In this document: positions 7,356 through 14,925 of the stretch, in pieces
Numbering within the stretch: position 1 is the stretch's first letter
Layout of the letters: every line of letters begins with the position of its first letter
NCBI GenBank assembly: GCA_944382895.1
Contig: CALWNV010000012.1
Span: 1-37,470, forward strand
Direction of reading: 5' to 3'
DNA from: an uncultured Clostridia bacterium
GTDB taxonomy: Bacteria > Bacillota > Clostridia > Oscillospirales > UBA644
DNA length: 37,470 nucleotides
Made by a program: the position numbers and the translations under genes
Notes under the pieces: model-generated
Told to the model about the DNA's origin: nothing
The model's input: the letters and a program-made list of their open reading frames with translations, nothing else
The model's database searches: none

Positions 7356-7811
7356 ATGGCCTTTTGTCAAAAATGCGGAACACAACTTGCAGAAACCGCA
7401 AACTTCTGCCCCGTATGCGGAACGAGCGTAAATAACAACGAGACTTCACAACCGAGCCAACCTCAACAGCAGATACACGACACATCCAACGATAAACTTA
7501 TGGCAATCCTGTCTTATATCGGGATACTTGTTCTTATACCGATATTCGTCACACCCAGATCAGACTATGTAAAATTTCACGCTAATCAGGGCCTTGTCCT
7601 GTTGATATTTGAGGCGGCGACTGCTATACTTTCCTCAATCCTCGCTGCGATGTTTGCAGTTATTTTCTCGCCGATGGCCATAGTTGTCCCTGTTATCGCA
7701 TGGCTTCTTGAAATGGGCTATCTCGGTCTGGCGATATACGGAATAGTAAACGCTGCACAGATGAAGACGAATGAACTTCCGATTATCGGAAAGATAAAAA
7801 TAATAAAATAA
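7356..7811 (+). CDS. Zinc-ribbon plus multi-pass membrane protein (DUF4870/Tic20-like)
   Basis: The product begins with a double-CxxC zinc ribbon (FCQKCG at residues 3-8 and FCPVCG about 15 residues later). A Gln/Pro/Ser-rich linker follows. The C-terminal half has about three hydrophobic helices and the typical DUF4870 pattern (LSYIGILVLIPIF, then DYVKFHANQGLVLLIF). I chose the ATG at 7356 because the zinc ribbon begins there; an open frame to 7275 starts inside the promoter. Spacing to the AAGGAG site is rather long (about 13 bases). The molecular role of this family is unknown. It may be the first gene of an operon with the small Cys protein and pgi. Confidence 0.75.
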   Translation: MAFCQKCGTQLAETANFCPVCGTSVNNNETSQPSQPQQQIHDTSNDKLMAILSYIGILVLIPIFVTPRSDYVKFHANQGLVLLIFEAATAILSSILAAMFAVIFSPMAIVVPVIAWLLEMGYLGLAIYGIVNAAQMKTNELPIIGKIKIIK

Positions 7812-7851
7812 TTATAATATTTAATTTTATGGAGGGAGGGTATTTTCTGCG

Positions 7852-8055
7852 GTGTACGGAAAAAAGATCGAAACTGACTGCGCTTACTGTAAACACGGCT
7901 ATGTTCTTAAAAACGGAGACTACACCATATGTGATAAAGCGGGAGTCGTAATACGAAAATTCAAATGCAGAAAATTCAGATACGACCCATTAAAAAGGAT
8001 CCCTTCAAGACCGCAACGTAAAGCAGAATATAATATACATGATTTTGAATTGTAA
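7852..8055 (+). CDS. Small Cys-containing protein, probable zinc binder, unknown function
   Basis: This 67-residue basic protein has four cysteines: CAYC (residues 10-13), ICDK near residue 28 and KCRKFRYDPLKRIP near residue 39. This pattern suggests a small zinc ribbon. The CRKFRYDPLKR ending resembles short conserved proteins I associate with Clostridia. The start is GTG at 7852; a GGAGGGAGGG run lies about 12 bases upstream. It lies 40 bases after the zinc-ribbon membrane protein and 13 bases before pgi, so it is probably co-transcribed with both. No function is assigned. Confidence 0.7.
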   Translation: MYGKKIETDCAYCKHGYVLKNGDYTICDKAGVVIRKFKCRKFRYDPLKRIPSRPQRKAEYNIHDFEL

Positions 8056-8068
8056 GGTGGAAAAATAA

Positions 8069-8842
8069 ATGAATTTTAAACTTGAGACCAAACATCTGAA
8101 AAATTTTATAAACGATTGCGAATATACGGCCATACAGCCTTTTGTCAATACAGCACACGAGCTTTTAACAAATAAATCGGGGCTTGGCAACGATTTTTTA
8201 GGATGGGTAGACCTTCCACGCAACTACGACAAAGCAGAATTTGCCCGTATTCAAAAATCAGCTGAAAAAATCATATCCGACAGCGGTGTTCTTCTTGTCA
8301 TAGGGATCGGAGGCTCTTATCTCGGCAGCAGAGCCGTAATAGAAGCTATCAAATCCCCCCTTTACAATAACTTAAAAAAAGATACCCCGGAAATATATTT
8401 TCTCGGAAACAGTATAAGTTCAACATACTTTGAAGAAGTTCTTTCTCTTTGTGAGGGGAAAGATGTAAGTGTCAACGTCATATCAAAATCAGGAACAACG
8501 ACTGAACCCGCGCTCGCATTCAGAATAATAAAGGATTATATGGAAAAAAGATATGGAGAGAAAGCCCCCCAAAGAATATACGCCACGACAGACAAAGCCA
8601 AGGGGACACTGAAAGAACTCGCAGACAAAGAGGGTTATGAAACATTTGTAGTTCCGGATGATGTAGGAGGCAGATTTTCTGTACTCACAGCAGTGGGTCT
8701 TCTGCCCATAGCGTGCGCGGGCATAGATATATCTAAGTTATTAGAAGGCGCACAAAAAGCCCGCCATGATTTTTCCGATCCTGATATATCAAAAAATGAT
8801 TGTTATAAATATGCTGCCATAAGAAACATTTTAGCTCAGTAA
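8069..8842 (+). CDS. pgi: Glucose-6-phosphate isomerase, N-terminal part (frame-disrupted)
   Basis: PGI interconverts glucose 6-phosphate and fructose 6-phosphate in the cytoplasm. This 257-residue ORF covers the first SIS domain. It includes [11 protein letters not shown] (about residues 77-87), [13 protein letters not shown] (sugar-phosphate loop) and PGI signature 1, [17 protein letters not shown]. It ends prematurely after [10 protein letters not shown] with TAA at 8840-8842, where normal bacterial PGI (about 450 residues) continues. The next frame immediately continues with NGKNTEI and the rest of PGI, so a net one-base insertion near 8835-8842 explains the break. The start is supported by AAGGTGGA before the ATG. 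Confidence 0.9.
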   Translation: MNFKLETKHLKNFINDCEYTAIQPFVNTAHELLTNKSGLGNDFLGWVDLPRNYDKAEFARIQKSAEKIISDSGVLLVIGIGGSYLGSRAVIEAIKSPLYNNLKKDTPEIYFLGNSISSTYFEEVLSLCEGKDVSVNVISKSGTTTEPALAFRIIKDYMEKRYGEKAPQRIYATTDKAKGTLKELADKEGYETFVVPDDVGGRFSVLTAVGLLPIACAGIDISKLLEGAQKARHDFSDPDISKNDCYKYAAIRNILAQ

Positions 8843-8882
8843 TGGTAAAAATACAGAAATAACCGTAGGACAGGAGGCGGGA

Positions 8883-9401
8883 ATGATGATGTTTTCAGAA
8901 TGGATCAAACAGCTTATGGGTGAAAGCGAAGGAAAAGACGGGAAAGGGCTCTTCCCTGCCGGTATGATATTTTCGACAGATCTGCACTCACTTGGCCAAT
9001 ATGTACAGCAGGGGCAGCGCACAATGTTTGAAACAGTTATCTGGATCAAAAAAGCGCGCAAAAACATAACGGTTTCGGCAACAGAAGACAATGCGGACGG
9101 GCTTAATTTCCTTGCAGGTAAAACCATGCAGGACGTAAGTGAAAAAGCATATCTCGGAACAATTCTTGCGCATGTTAACGGAGGAGTTCCGAACGTAGTT
9201 ATAGAAATTGATGAAATGGATGAGCAAACCATGGGTTATCTTATATATTTTTATGAGAAAGCCTGCGGGATTTCCGCATATCTTTTGGGGGTAAATCCGT
9301 TTGATCAGCCCGGTGTACAAATGTATAAATCCAATATGTTTGCTCTTCTCGGTAAACCCGGGTATGAAGAAAGAAAAGCCGAATTGGAAAAAATGCTGTA
9401 A
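8883..9401 (+). CDS. pgi: Glucose-6-phosphate isomerase, C-terminal part
   Basis: This 172-residue ORF is the remainder of PGI. It contains the catalytic-Glu region [24 protein letters not shown], and the second signature [10 protein letters not shown] with the conserved C-terminal Lys. The usual signature has Glu where this has Gln (GVE to GVQ), a change in a normally fixed position. PGI homology extends upstream in this frame to 8841, before the ATG. The ATG at 8883 has an excellent AGGAGG site 5 bases away, so the fragment could be translated on its own. Whether two fragments assemble into an active enzyme or the gene is dead cannot be told from sequence. Confidence 0.85.
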   Translation: MMMFSEWIKQLMGESEGKDGKGLFPAGMIFSTDLHSLGQYVQQGQRTMFETVIWIKKARKNITVSATEDNADGLNFLAGKTMQDVSEKAYLGTILAHVNGGVPNVVIEIDEMDEQTMGYLIYFYEKACGISAYLLGVNPFDQPGVQMYKSNMFALLGKPGYEERKAELEKML

Positions 9402-9458
9402 ATCTAAAATCGATATTTATTTATTGTACACAAAATTATACTTTTTTCAAACTTCGAC

Positions 9459-9487
9459 TTGAAATGCGTATATATTGATGATATAAT
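9459..9487 (+). promoter_or_regulatory. Sigma-A promoter for the P-loop gene
   Basis: TTGAAA at 9459-9464, a 17-base spacer, and a perfect TATAAT at 9482-9487; the ATG is 22 bases further on. TTCGACT, one base from a reverse Spo0A box, lies immediately upstream (9454-9460) and overlaps the -35. Confidence 0.75.
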
Positions 9488-9508
9488 ATAGAAAAGGAGT
9501 TGGTGTAA

Positions 9509-9919
9509 ATGATTAAAATCTTTATGGGCCTTAAGGGCACCGGAAAAACAAAGGCTCTTATTGAACAGGTAAACGCTTCCGTATCAGAAGAACACGGTAG
9601 TGTAATATGTATCGAAAAAGGCGATAAACTTCGTTTTCATATAAGTCCCAGAGCACGGCTCATCAGTACCGATGAATTCAAAATAAACGATTACGATTCA
9701 TTTTACGGTTTTGTAAGCGGTCTTATAGCAGGGAATTATGACATCACCGCACTTTATATCGATTCAATCATGAAAATTTGCGGAACAGATGATATTTCTG
9801 AACTTGAAAAATTCATTGATAAACTTCAGCACATAATCTCTAACCATGACATAAAAATATTTATAACAGTCAGCTGTGACGTCAGCCTCGCGACGGAAAA
9901 TATTAAAACCTATTTTTGA
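9509..9919 (+). CDS. P-loop NTPase-like protein, unknown function
   Basis: The 136-residue protein starts directly with a Walker A motif, MGLKGTGKTKAL (GxxGxGKT, residues 7-14). A possible Walker B-like strand, ITALYIDSIMKI, lies near residue 80, and a hydrophobic strand, IKIFITVSCD, near residue 118. The length is about half of a normal ATPase domain. Similar short P-loop proteins occur in Clostridia and are often misnamed as PilT-like. The ATG follows AAAAGGAG. The gene is single, with its own promoter and a long hairpin after it. I cannot name its partner or substrate. Confidence 0.65.
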   Translation: MIKIFMGLKGTGKTKALIEQVNASVSEEHGSVICIEKGDKLRFHISPRARLISTDEFKINDYDSFYGFVSGLIAGNYDITALYIDSIMKICGTDDISELEKFIDKLQHIISNHDIKIFITVSCDVSLATENIKTYF

Positions 9920-9932
9920 TATAAAAAACGAC

Positions 9933-9977
9933 TTACATAAGAACGGACCGATTAAATATCGGTCCGTTCTTATGTAA
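9933..9977. terminator. Bidirectional terminator hairpin between the P-loop gene and spoIIE
   Basis: A perfect 20-base stem (9933-9952 with 9958-9977) encloses the loop TAAAT. The T run follows the stem on the minus strand (GTCGTTTTTTAT), so it fits best as the spoIIE terminator. It also sits 14 bases after the convergent plus-strand gene. Confidence 0.85.
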
Positions 9978-9987
9978 AGAAATAATT

Positions 9988-11784
9988 TTATGTTAACTTT
10001 GCGACTATAACCGTAGCATCATCGTAAGGCTGATTCTTTTTCTCCGCTATTTTATTAACGGTACTCAGGCAATCATTCGTACTTTTGCAGCATTCGGCAA
10101 TAAAATCACTGTTAAACTCAAATCCGTCAGAAACCATAACTATAACATCATTTTTCAAAAAAACGCAACTTTGCTCAAAGCACTCCGGCTCTTCAAGCGC
10201 ACCTAAAGGTACAGACGCTTTGCCTATCTCATAAACATTGCCCTGTCTGTAAACATATGTGGGAGCGGCGTTTGCTTTCACTATATTTCCTCTCCCATTC
10301 AAAAGGTCAATAAAAAGCATATCAAGTCCGGCGGTATTTCCTTTCCCGTTCATAAGCAAAGTCTGATTAACAAATAAAAGGGCATCATTTTTATCAAAGC
10401 CTTTCTTGATCATATTCTCTATCAACACCGAAACTTCCCGGCTTTCCTTCGCAGCATCACATCCGCTGCCCATACCGTCACAAATAGTCATAACACATCT
10501 GTTGTCCCCTGTTATAAAAACATTCCCGGTATCTCCGCATACCGACTCGCCGTTTTTACATATCCCCGTCTTTGCGTATTCAAAAATGAAAGCTTTTTCC
10601 TTATTCATGATATCTTCTCTATATTCCGCTACTATTCTTTCAGCATTATCACAAAAATCAAGCATTTGCGCAGGTTCAGGAGCTGTCGGCGACATTATCA
10701 ATTTAGGCAAACGATTAAAAGCATGCACTGTCCGGTCATACTCTTTTATCCAACATAACATTTTTTTACGGCATTTAGTGCAAACAGGGCTGCCCACTTC
10801 CTCAAGCTTTTGTTTTGATTTGCCCTGGGGCATCAGCGTTTGTTTTCTTACCAGCAAATAAGCTTTTTTTTTACCATGAGGCATATAGGCAGATAGCATA
10901 CGATCAAGCCTTTTTTTGGGTATGAACGTATAAAGAATACCCGCAATAACTATATTTATAAGCATAAACCACATATTATAAGATTCACTGTAATAAATCC
11001 CTATCAAGACATTAGAAAGCAAAAAACCCATAACCTGAGAATTTTTTCCGAGTTCTTTCAAAACGGAAGCAAGAAGCGTACCCAGAAGCAAAACTCCGCA
11101 TAACCAAATATACGAGCTGTTAAAAAAACATATTGCCGAAGAAATAAACACAGAACTGCCAAACGAGTAAAGAAATCCGAAATTCCCGGATACACATAAT
11201 AAAAGAAAAATACTGAGCACAATTCCCGCGTTTACAAAGACTTCATCAAGTGACATTATTGAGACTATAATGACCGAGGCTGTAATAAAAAAACATATAT
11301 ATTTTATTTTTTCCGGTAATTCAGCCTTTTTTTTCAAAGAAAACCCGGCTACGGAAAACACATAAGCGAAAAGACCGCTTACCGCACCGCTTATCATAAA
11401 AAGCAAATTTTCTCTGAAAGAATATGTATATATGAACATCCCGCCTATACCTCCTACCAGGCTGCCCCATACAGAATAAAAGAATGCGCCAGCCTGCGCA
11501 GAAATATCAAGAACATTACGCATGATTATGCGTGCCATATATGCGACGACCACAGCTATAACATAACGCCAGAAATCAGGCCCGTGTATACCATATCCAA
11601 GAAGAGTGCCTAACAGACCGAATAACGTTGTATTTGAGGCGTACGCTATCCCAAACGGAGCAAAGCCCTGCGCCGCAGAAATATTTGAAAGCAAAAACCC
11701 CATACCCGCATCAAGAAAATATTTTGCGACCGTTTTCGCCGAAAACTTTAGTTTTTTATTGATTTTAGCCGCAGATAACTTCAT
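9988..11784 (-). CDS. spoIIE: Stage II sporulation protein E (SpoIIE), short form
   Basis: SpoIIE is the membrane PP2C-type phosphatase that dephosphorylates SpoIIAA and so activates sigma-F in the forespore. Residues about 20-290 hold roughly ten membrane helices. A Cys cluster, CTKCRKKMLCW, sits at 335-345. The phosphatase domain follows, with the metal-binding ICDGMGSG at 434-441, VMVSDGF and the terminal DDATVIVAKL. At 598 residues it is clearly shorter than the Bacillus protein (827), mainly because the linker between the membrane part and the phosphatase is reduced; both ends look intact. The start ATG has a weak GACGGGAAAAG site. A Spo0A box and a long-spacer promoter lie upstream, as expected for spoIIE. 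Confidence 0.93.
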   Translation of the reverse strand: MKLSAAKINKKLKFSAKTVAKYFLDAGMGFLLSNISAAQGFAPFGIAYASNTTLFGLLGTLLGYGIHGPDFWRYVIAVVVAYMARIIMRNVLDISAQAGAFFYSVWGSLVGGIGGMFIYTYSFRENLLFMISGAVSGLFAYVFSVAGFSLKKKAELPEKIKYICFFITASVIIVSIMSLDEVFVNAGIVLSIFLLLCVSGNFGFLYSFGSSVFISSAICFFNSSYIWLCGVLLLGTLLASVLKELGKNSQVMGFLLSNVLIGIYYSESYNMWFMLINIVIAGILYTFIPKKRLDRMLSAYMPHGKKKAYLLVRKQTLMPQGKSKQKLEEVGSPVCTKCRKKMLCWIKEYDRTVHAFNRLPKLIMSPTAPEPAQMLDFCDNAERIVAEYREDIMNKEKAFIFEYAKTGICKNGESVCGDTGNVFITGDNRCVMTICDGMGSGCDAAKESREVSVLIENMIKKGFDKNDALLFVNQTLLMNGKGNTAGLDMLFIDLLNGRGNIVKANAAPTYVYRQGNVYEIGKASVPLGALEEPECFEQSCVFLKNDVIVMVSDGFEFNSDFIAECCKSTNDCLSTVNKIAEKKNQPYDDATVIVAKLT

Positions 11785-11813
11785 TACTTTTCCCGTCCTT
11801 GTTTTTTTCTTTT

Positions 11814-11847
11814 ATTCTATCACATAAAATCAAAAAAGACTGTCGAA
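11814..11847 (-). promoter_or_regulatory. Spo0A-type spoIIE promoter with 0A box
   Basis: On the minus strand TTCGACA (11847-11841), an exact reverse 0A box, overlaps a -35-like TCGACA. A 21-base spacer separates it from TAGAAT (11819-11814). Unusually long 21-22-base spacing with an overlapping 0A box is the known design of Bacillus spoIIE and spoIIG promoters. Confidence 0.7.
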
Positions 11848-11901
11848 AGCAAGAAGCGAATTGAATATAATTATTAAAAATAAATATATGCCACGTTTCA
11901 T

Positions 11902-11940
11902 AAAAAAAACGAAGCCGTATATAAGAAATATACAGCTTCG
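11902..11940 (-). terminator. Intrinsic terminator of the acpP-ruvX operon
   Basis: On the minus strand CGAAGC plus TATAC-type arms (11940-11929 with 11921-11910, one mismatch) form a 12-base stem, followed by eight T. It lies about 90 bases after the ruvX stop. Confidence 0.85.
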
Positions 11941-12029
11941 AAATATCAATTAATAAAACACATAAATTATAACTATATACTGTAAAGAACTGCAATATAA
12001 CATCGTGTAAAAACACAAACCATTATAAA

Positions 12030-12452
12030 TCAATTGAGATTTTTTCTACGACTATCCAACCAATCCTGTAATAAAACAGCTGCGGCAGCTGCGTCGATAA
12101 TTTTTTTCTGCTGTTTGGCATTTTTATTATTCTGATGTAATTTTTGCGAAGCAATGACCGTAGTAAACTTTTCATCAACGAATTCTATGTTTATACCAGT
12201 CTTAACGGACAGCAATTCCGCAAAAGACAAAATTTTCTCCTGCATTTCGCTTTTTTTACCGTCAGTTCTGACCGGCATACCCATAATAATACCAGTAACT
12301 TTTTTCTCACATACTACTTCACAAATTTTTCCCGCGAGTTTTTCCGTATCATATCCTGGGAATACCCCAAACGGTGTAGCGATAAGGCCAGTTGGATCGC
12401 TTATAGCAAGCCCTGTTCGTACAGTACCGTAATCAACAGCAAGGATTCTCAT
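12030..12452 (-). CDS. ruvX: Putative pre-16S rRNA nuclease / Holliday junction resolvase-like RuvX (YqgF)
   Basis: The 140-residue RNase H-fold protein begins with MRILAVDYGTVRTGLAISD, carrying the catalytic Asp in the first strand. It continues with GIIMGMPVR, IEFVDEKFTT and the C-terminal acidic motif DAAAAAVLLQDWLD. The length matches the family. YqgF/RuvX is linked to 16S rRNA 5' maturation and was earlier proposed as a resolvase. It is translationally coupled to acpP by an ATGA overlap (its ATG at 12452-12450 overlaps the acpP TGA), so both come from the acpP promoter. Confidence 0.92.
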   Translation of the reverse strand: MRILAVDYGTVRTGLAISDPTGLIATPFGVFPGYDTEKLAGKICEVVCEKKVTGIIMGMPVRTDGKKSEMQEKILSFAELLSVKTGINIEFVDEKFTTVIASQKLHQNNKNAKQQKKIIDAAAAAVLLQDWLDSRRKNLN

Positions 12453-12676
12453 TTAACGTTTTTTTCAAGAAAATCCGCAACGTCACCCACCGTCTTCATT
12501 TTCTGAGCAGTCTCTTCGGGGATCGTAATATTATAATCATCTTCAAGCGTCATAAGCATATCCACAATATCAAGGGAATCGGCACCGAGATCCTCCATGA
12601 TCCGTGTCTCAGCAGTAATTTTTTCTTTTTCAACATCAAAGCGCTCGGCAAGCATAGCCGTCAATTTTTCAAACAT
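12449..12676 (-). CDS. acpP: Acyl carrier protein
   Basis: The 75-residue acidic protein contains EDLGADSLDIVDM, with the phosphopantetheine-carrying Ser at residue 34. It has the usual four-helix length. It carries fatty acyl chains as thioesters during fatty acid synthesis. The ATG follows AGAGGAG. No other fatty acid synthesis genes are next to it. It is coupled to ruvX by a 4-base overlap and driven by a perfect sigma-A promoter about 30 bases upstream, which suggests high expression. Confidence 0.95.
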   Translation of the reverse strand: MFEKLTAMLAERFDVEKEKITAETRIMEDLGADSLDIVDMLMTLEDDYNITIPEETAQKMKTVGDVADFLEKNVK

Positions 12677-12705
12677 AGAAGCATCTCCTCTTTTTTATAT
12701 TACAC

Positions 12706-12734
12706 ATTATAAATTAAATATATAAATTTGTCAA
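12706..12734 (-). promoter_or_regulatory. Consensus sigma-A promoter of acpP-ruvX
   Basis: On the minus strand TTGACA (12734-12729), a 17-base AT-only spacer, then TATAAT (12711-12706). Both hexamers match consensus fully. Confidence 0.88.
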
Positions 12735-12772
12735 GCCTTTTTTCACAGATTATAACAGTGCGAAATTTCATT

Positions 12773-13474
12773 TCAAATCTTATCGAAATTTCCGTTCTTA
12801 CCTTCAGGATATACTGAAGTTATTGTTCTGACGGCCCGTTCAGGAGCGTCTTTGCTGTTTTTCCAGCTTTCCTCCCTGAACCGATAATCAAACTTTTTAC
12901 AAAACCAGTCGATATCATCTAAAAGTTCCTCAAGATGTTTTTTTTGTATTTCATATATCACACCGTAAAAAGTCAAAAACTCTTTTTTAGAAAGATATTT
13001 TTGCCCGTAAAAAATCATTTTCTGAAAATCAGGCAGGCAAAAAACCGACTGTTCACCCGCAAGCTGCTTAAACTTAGCGTCCTTTTCCCACATATCAAAA
13101 AAATTACTGAAAACATTTTCCATATTATATTCGACCCTGCGGCATATATAACAATCATTTTGAAGTGAAAAAATATATTTTTCAAATTTCTCAGGTTTCA
13201 TTCTCTCAAAATTCGAATATATGGTTTCCATATGCGACTGTATCATCAACGCTACCGGAAGTTTTTTTCCGACCTTTAACATCGAATCAAAATGCTTCGC
13301 ACAAAAACCCTGTTCATTTGTCTTAATTCTTATCGACGGCTCCATCATTGAAGCGCCGGTTATCGCCTCTATCTCATTATTCTCAAGCATCTTGCGAATC
13401 CCGCAAAACGGACATTCGCCGTTTTTTTTACCGAAATAGTCATTAAGAGGTATTTCATATATATGTTCCGACAT
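12773..13474 (-). CDS. DUF6062-like cysteine-rich protein, unknown function
   Basis: The 233-residue product has CPFCGIRKMLE near residue 17. The block ITGASMMEPSIRIKTN and GFCAKHF follow, with a later CYICRRVEYNM and a largely helical C-terminal half. The MMEP/GFC/CPxC arrangement matches my memory of DUF6062 proteins of Clostridia, whose function is unknown. The paired Cys motifs suggest metal or Fe-S binding. I chose the ATG at 13474 because an ideal AGGAGGAAAT site precedes it; the longer frame to 13543 has none. It is a single gene between acpP and the GNAT/ogg operon. Confidence 0.7.
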   Translation of the reverse strand: MSEHIYEIPLNDYFGKKNGECPFCGIRKMLENNEIEAITGASMMEPSIRIKTNEQGFCAKHFDSMLKVGKKLPVALMIQSHMETIYSNFERMKPEKFEKYIFSLQNDCYICRRVEYNMENVFSNFFDMWEKDAKFKQLAGEQSVFCLPDFQKMIFYGQKYLSKKEFLTFYGVIYEIQKKHLEELLDDIDWFCKKFDYRFREESWKNSKDAPERAVRTITSVYPEGKNGNFDKI

Positions 13475-13609
13475 ATTTCCTCCTGATAATAAAATCATTA
13501 TATATACAAAAATCAGTTGACACTGCCCAAAACGGAGACACAAAATCCGACCGTATCACTTCCGTAACTCAAGTTAAAACTCAGAAACATGATACATACT
13601 GAAAATATC

Positions 13610-14068
13610 TCATAGGCAAATACTGAAAATTCTTTTTTCGCTCCCGTCTATCTCAACTCCGGCAGAACATTGGATCCAGCCGGTTTTTTCATAATATCCG
13701 TCAAGATCTGTATAAAGCCATACTTTTTCAAAACCATGTTCTTTCGCGTAAGAAAGCACCGATTCCTGTAATTTTTGTCCTATATGCATTCCCCTGAAAT
13801 CTTCTTTAACAAAAAGATTCGCCAGCCACGGATACAAATCCTGTCGTGAAAGCAAATCACTCCGCCATAAGCAAACCACCCCCACAGGTTCGCCGTCACA
13901 TAATGCTATAAACGCGGCCGGCACTCCGTCCTGCCCCTTACCGCAAGCTGTCGCCGCTCGGAAAAAGTTCTCATCATAGACAGTATCTTTACCAAAAAAA
14001 GAATAAAGCATCCGAGCCGCGGAGTTATAATGTTCAGGATGTTCACAAAGATTTGCAACTTCTATCAT
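13610..14068 (-). CDS. GNAT-family N-acetyltransferase
   Basis: The 152-residue protein has the GNAT fold motifs. The FIALCDGEPVGVVCLW strand pair lies at about 53-68, the acetyl-CoA-binding loop at 85-98 (NLFVKEDFRGMHIG, RxxGxG type), and the C-terminal motif B is KVWLYTDLDGYYEKTGW. It transfers an acetyl group from acetyl-CoA to an amine, and the substrate cannot be predicted. Its ATG overlaps the end of ogg by 4 bases, so it is the last gene of a three-gene operon after the TIM-barrel lipoprotein and ogg. Confidence 0.88.
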   Translation of the reverse strand: MIEVANLCEHPEHYNSAARMLYSFFGKDTVYDENFFRAATACGKGQDGVPAAFIALCDGEPVGVVCLWRSDLLSRQDLYPWLANLFVKEDFRGMHIGQKLQESVLSYAKEHGFEKVWLYTDLDGYYEKTGWIQCSAGVEIDGSEKRIFSICL

Positions 14069-14925
14069 GATAAAATATCTCCTTCACCGAGCCGCGCATA
14101 ATAATAAATATACTGCTGAGCTATACCGGCATGATTTCCGAATTTTTTTTCATCAAAATCGCTTCCGTAAATTTTATCAATCACCTTTTTGATCCATACG
14201 TCTTTTGGAAAGACTTCTCTCCTGCCAAACGCAAACAAAAGAATACAGTCGCTTACCTTGTCACCGATCCCTTTCACTCTCATAAGCTCTTTTTTCGCCA
14301 AACCAGTTTCGGCTGACGACACATGTGAAATAAACTCCGGCTCAGATTTCATTACCTGTATAAAATCAAATATGTATCTATCCCTAAAACCCGCTTTTAT
14401 CAACGCGAGGTCTTCAAGCTTGACTCCGCTCAATTCCTCAAATGTGGGAAAAGAATAAAAAACAGTATCAGCGTACCGTATTTCTTTTCCGTATAAAGAA
14501 CACAGTTTTTCTATTATCTTTTCTATACGTTTAATATTATTATTTGAAGAAATTATAAAAGACACAATTGTCTCAAAAGGGTCCTGATTCAAAATATGTA
14601 TACCCTTACCGTACATTATCGCCCGGTTCAAAAACACATCATTCGGATCTCCCTGAAAGCTATCGTCCTCATCGTTTATATCAAGATAATTCAACCAGAA
14701 ATCATTGACTTTACATATATCGGTATTTTCTATATATATACCGTTATCCAACTGGGTCAAACACTCACAGGAACCGTTGACAATACCAAACCATTTACCG
14801 TCCTTTTCATGCCAGCGAAAGCACTGCCCGCAAGTAAACGTCTTTTCAAGAGAAATATCAGTGTTTTTGATTTCCACACCGTTTTTATATTCTTTTATTT
14901 TTATATTATTACTCATAACCATCAT
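14065..14925 (-). CDS. ogg: 8-oxoguanine DNA glycosylase/AP lyase (OGG1 type)
   Basis: The enzyme removes 8-oxoguanine from DNA and nicks the abasic site. The N-terminal domain carries FTCGQCFRW (about residues 30-38) and the middle part IISSNNNIKRI. The helix-hairpin-helix is VKGIGDKVSDC, with catalytic Lys223, followed by the catalytic Asp242 in VFPKDVWI. All key OGG1 residues are therefore present, and the 286-residue length is normal. Two adjacent ATG codons (14925 and 14922) are possible starts. The first overlaps the upstream stop as ATGA, which fits coupled translation. Confidence 0.88.
   Translation of the reverse strand: MMVMSNNIKIKEYKNGVEIKNTDISLEKTFTCGQCFRWHEKDGKWFGIVNGSCECLTQLDNGIYIENTDICKVNDFWLNYLDINDEDDSFQGDPNDVFLNRAIMYGKGIHILNQDPFETIVSFIISSNNNIKRIEKIIEKLCSLYGKEIRYADTVFYSFPTFEELSGVKLEDLALIKAGFRDRYIFDFIQVMKSEPEFISHVSSAETGLAKKELMRVKGIGDKVSDCILLFAFGRREVFPKDVWIKKVIDKIYGSDFDEKKFGNHAGIAQQYIYYYARLGEGDILS

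Noticed and set aside
8835-8850. Programmed +1 frameshift in pgi
   Set aside because: There is no slippery codon or internal Shine-Dalgarno stimulator like that of prfB, and the P-site codon CAG cannot re-pair well after a +1 slip.
10406-10861. Open frame of about 150 codons on the plus strand inside spoIIE
   Set aside because: It is antisense to the conserved phosphatase domain, with composition typical of a shadow frame.
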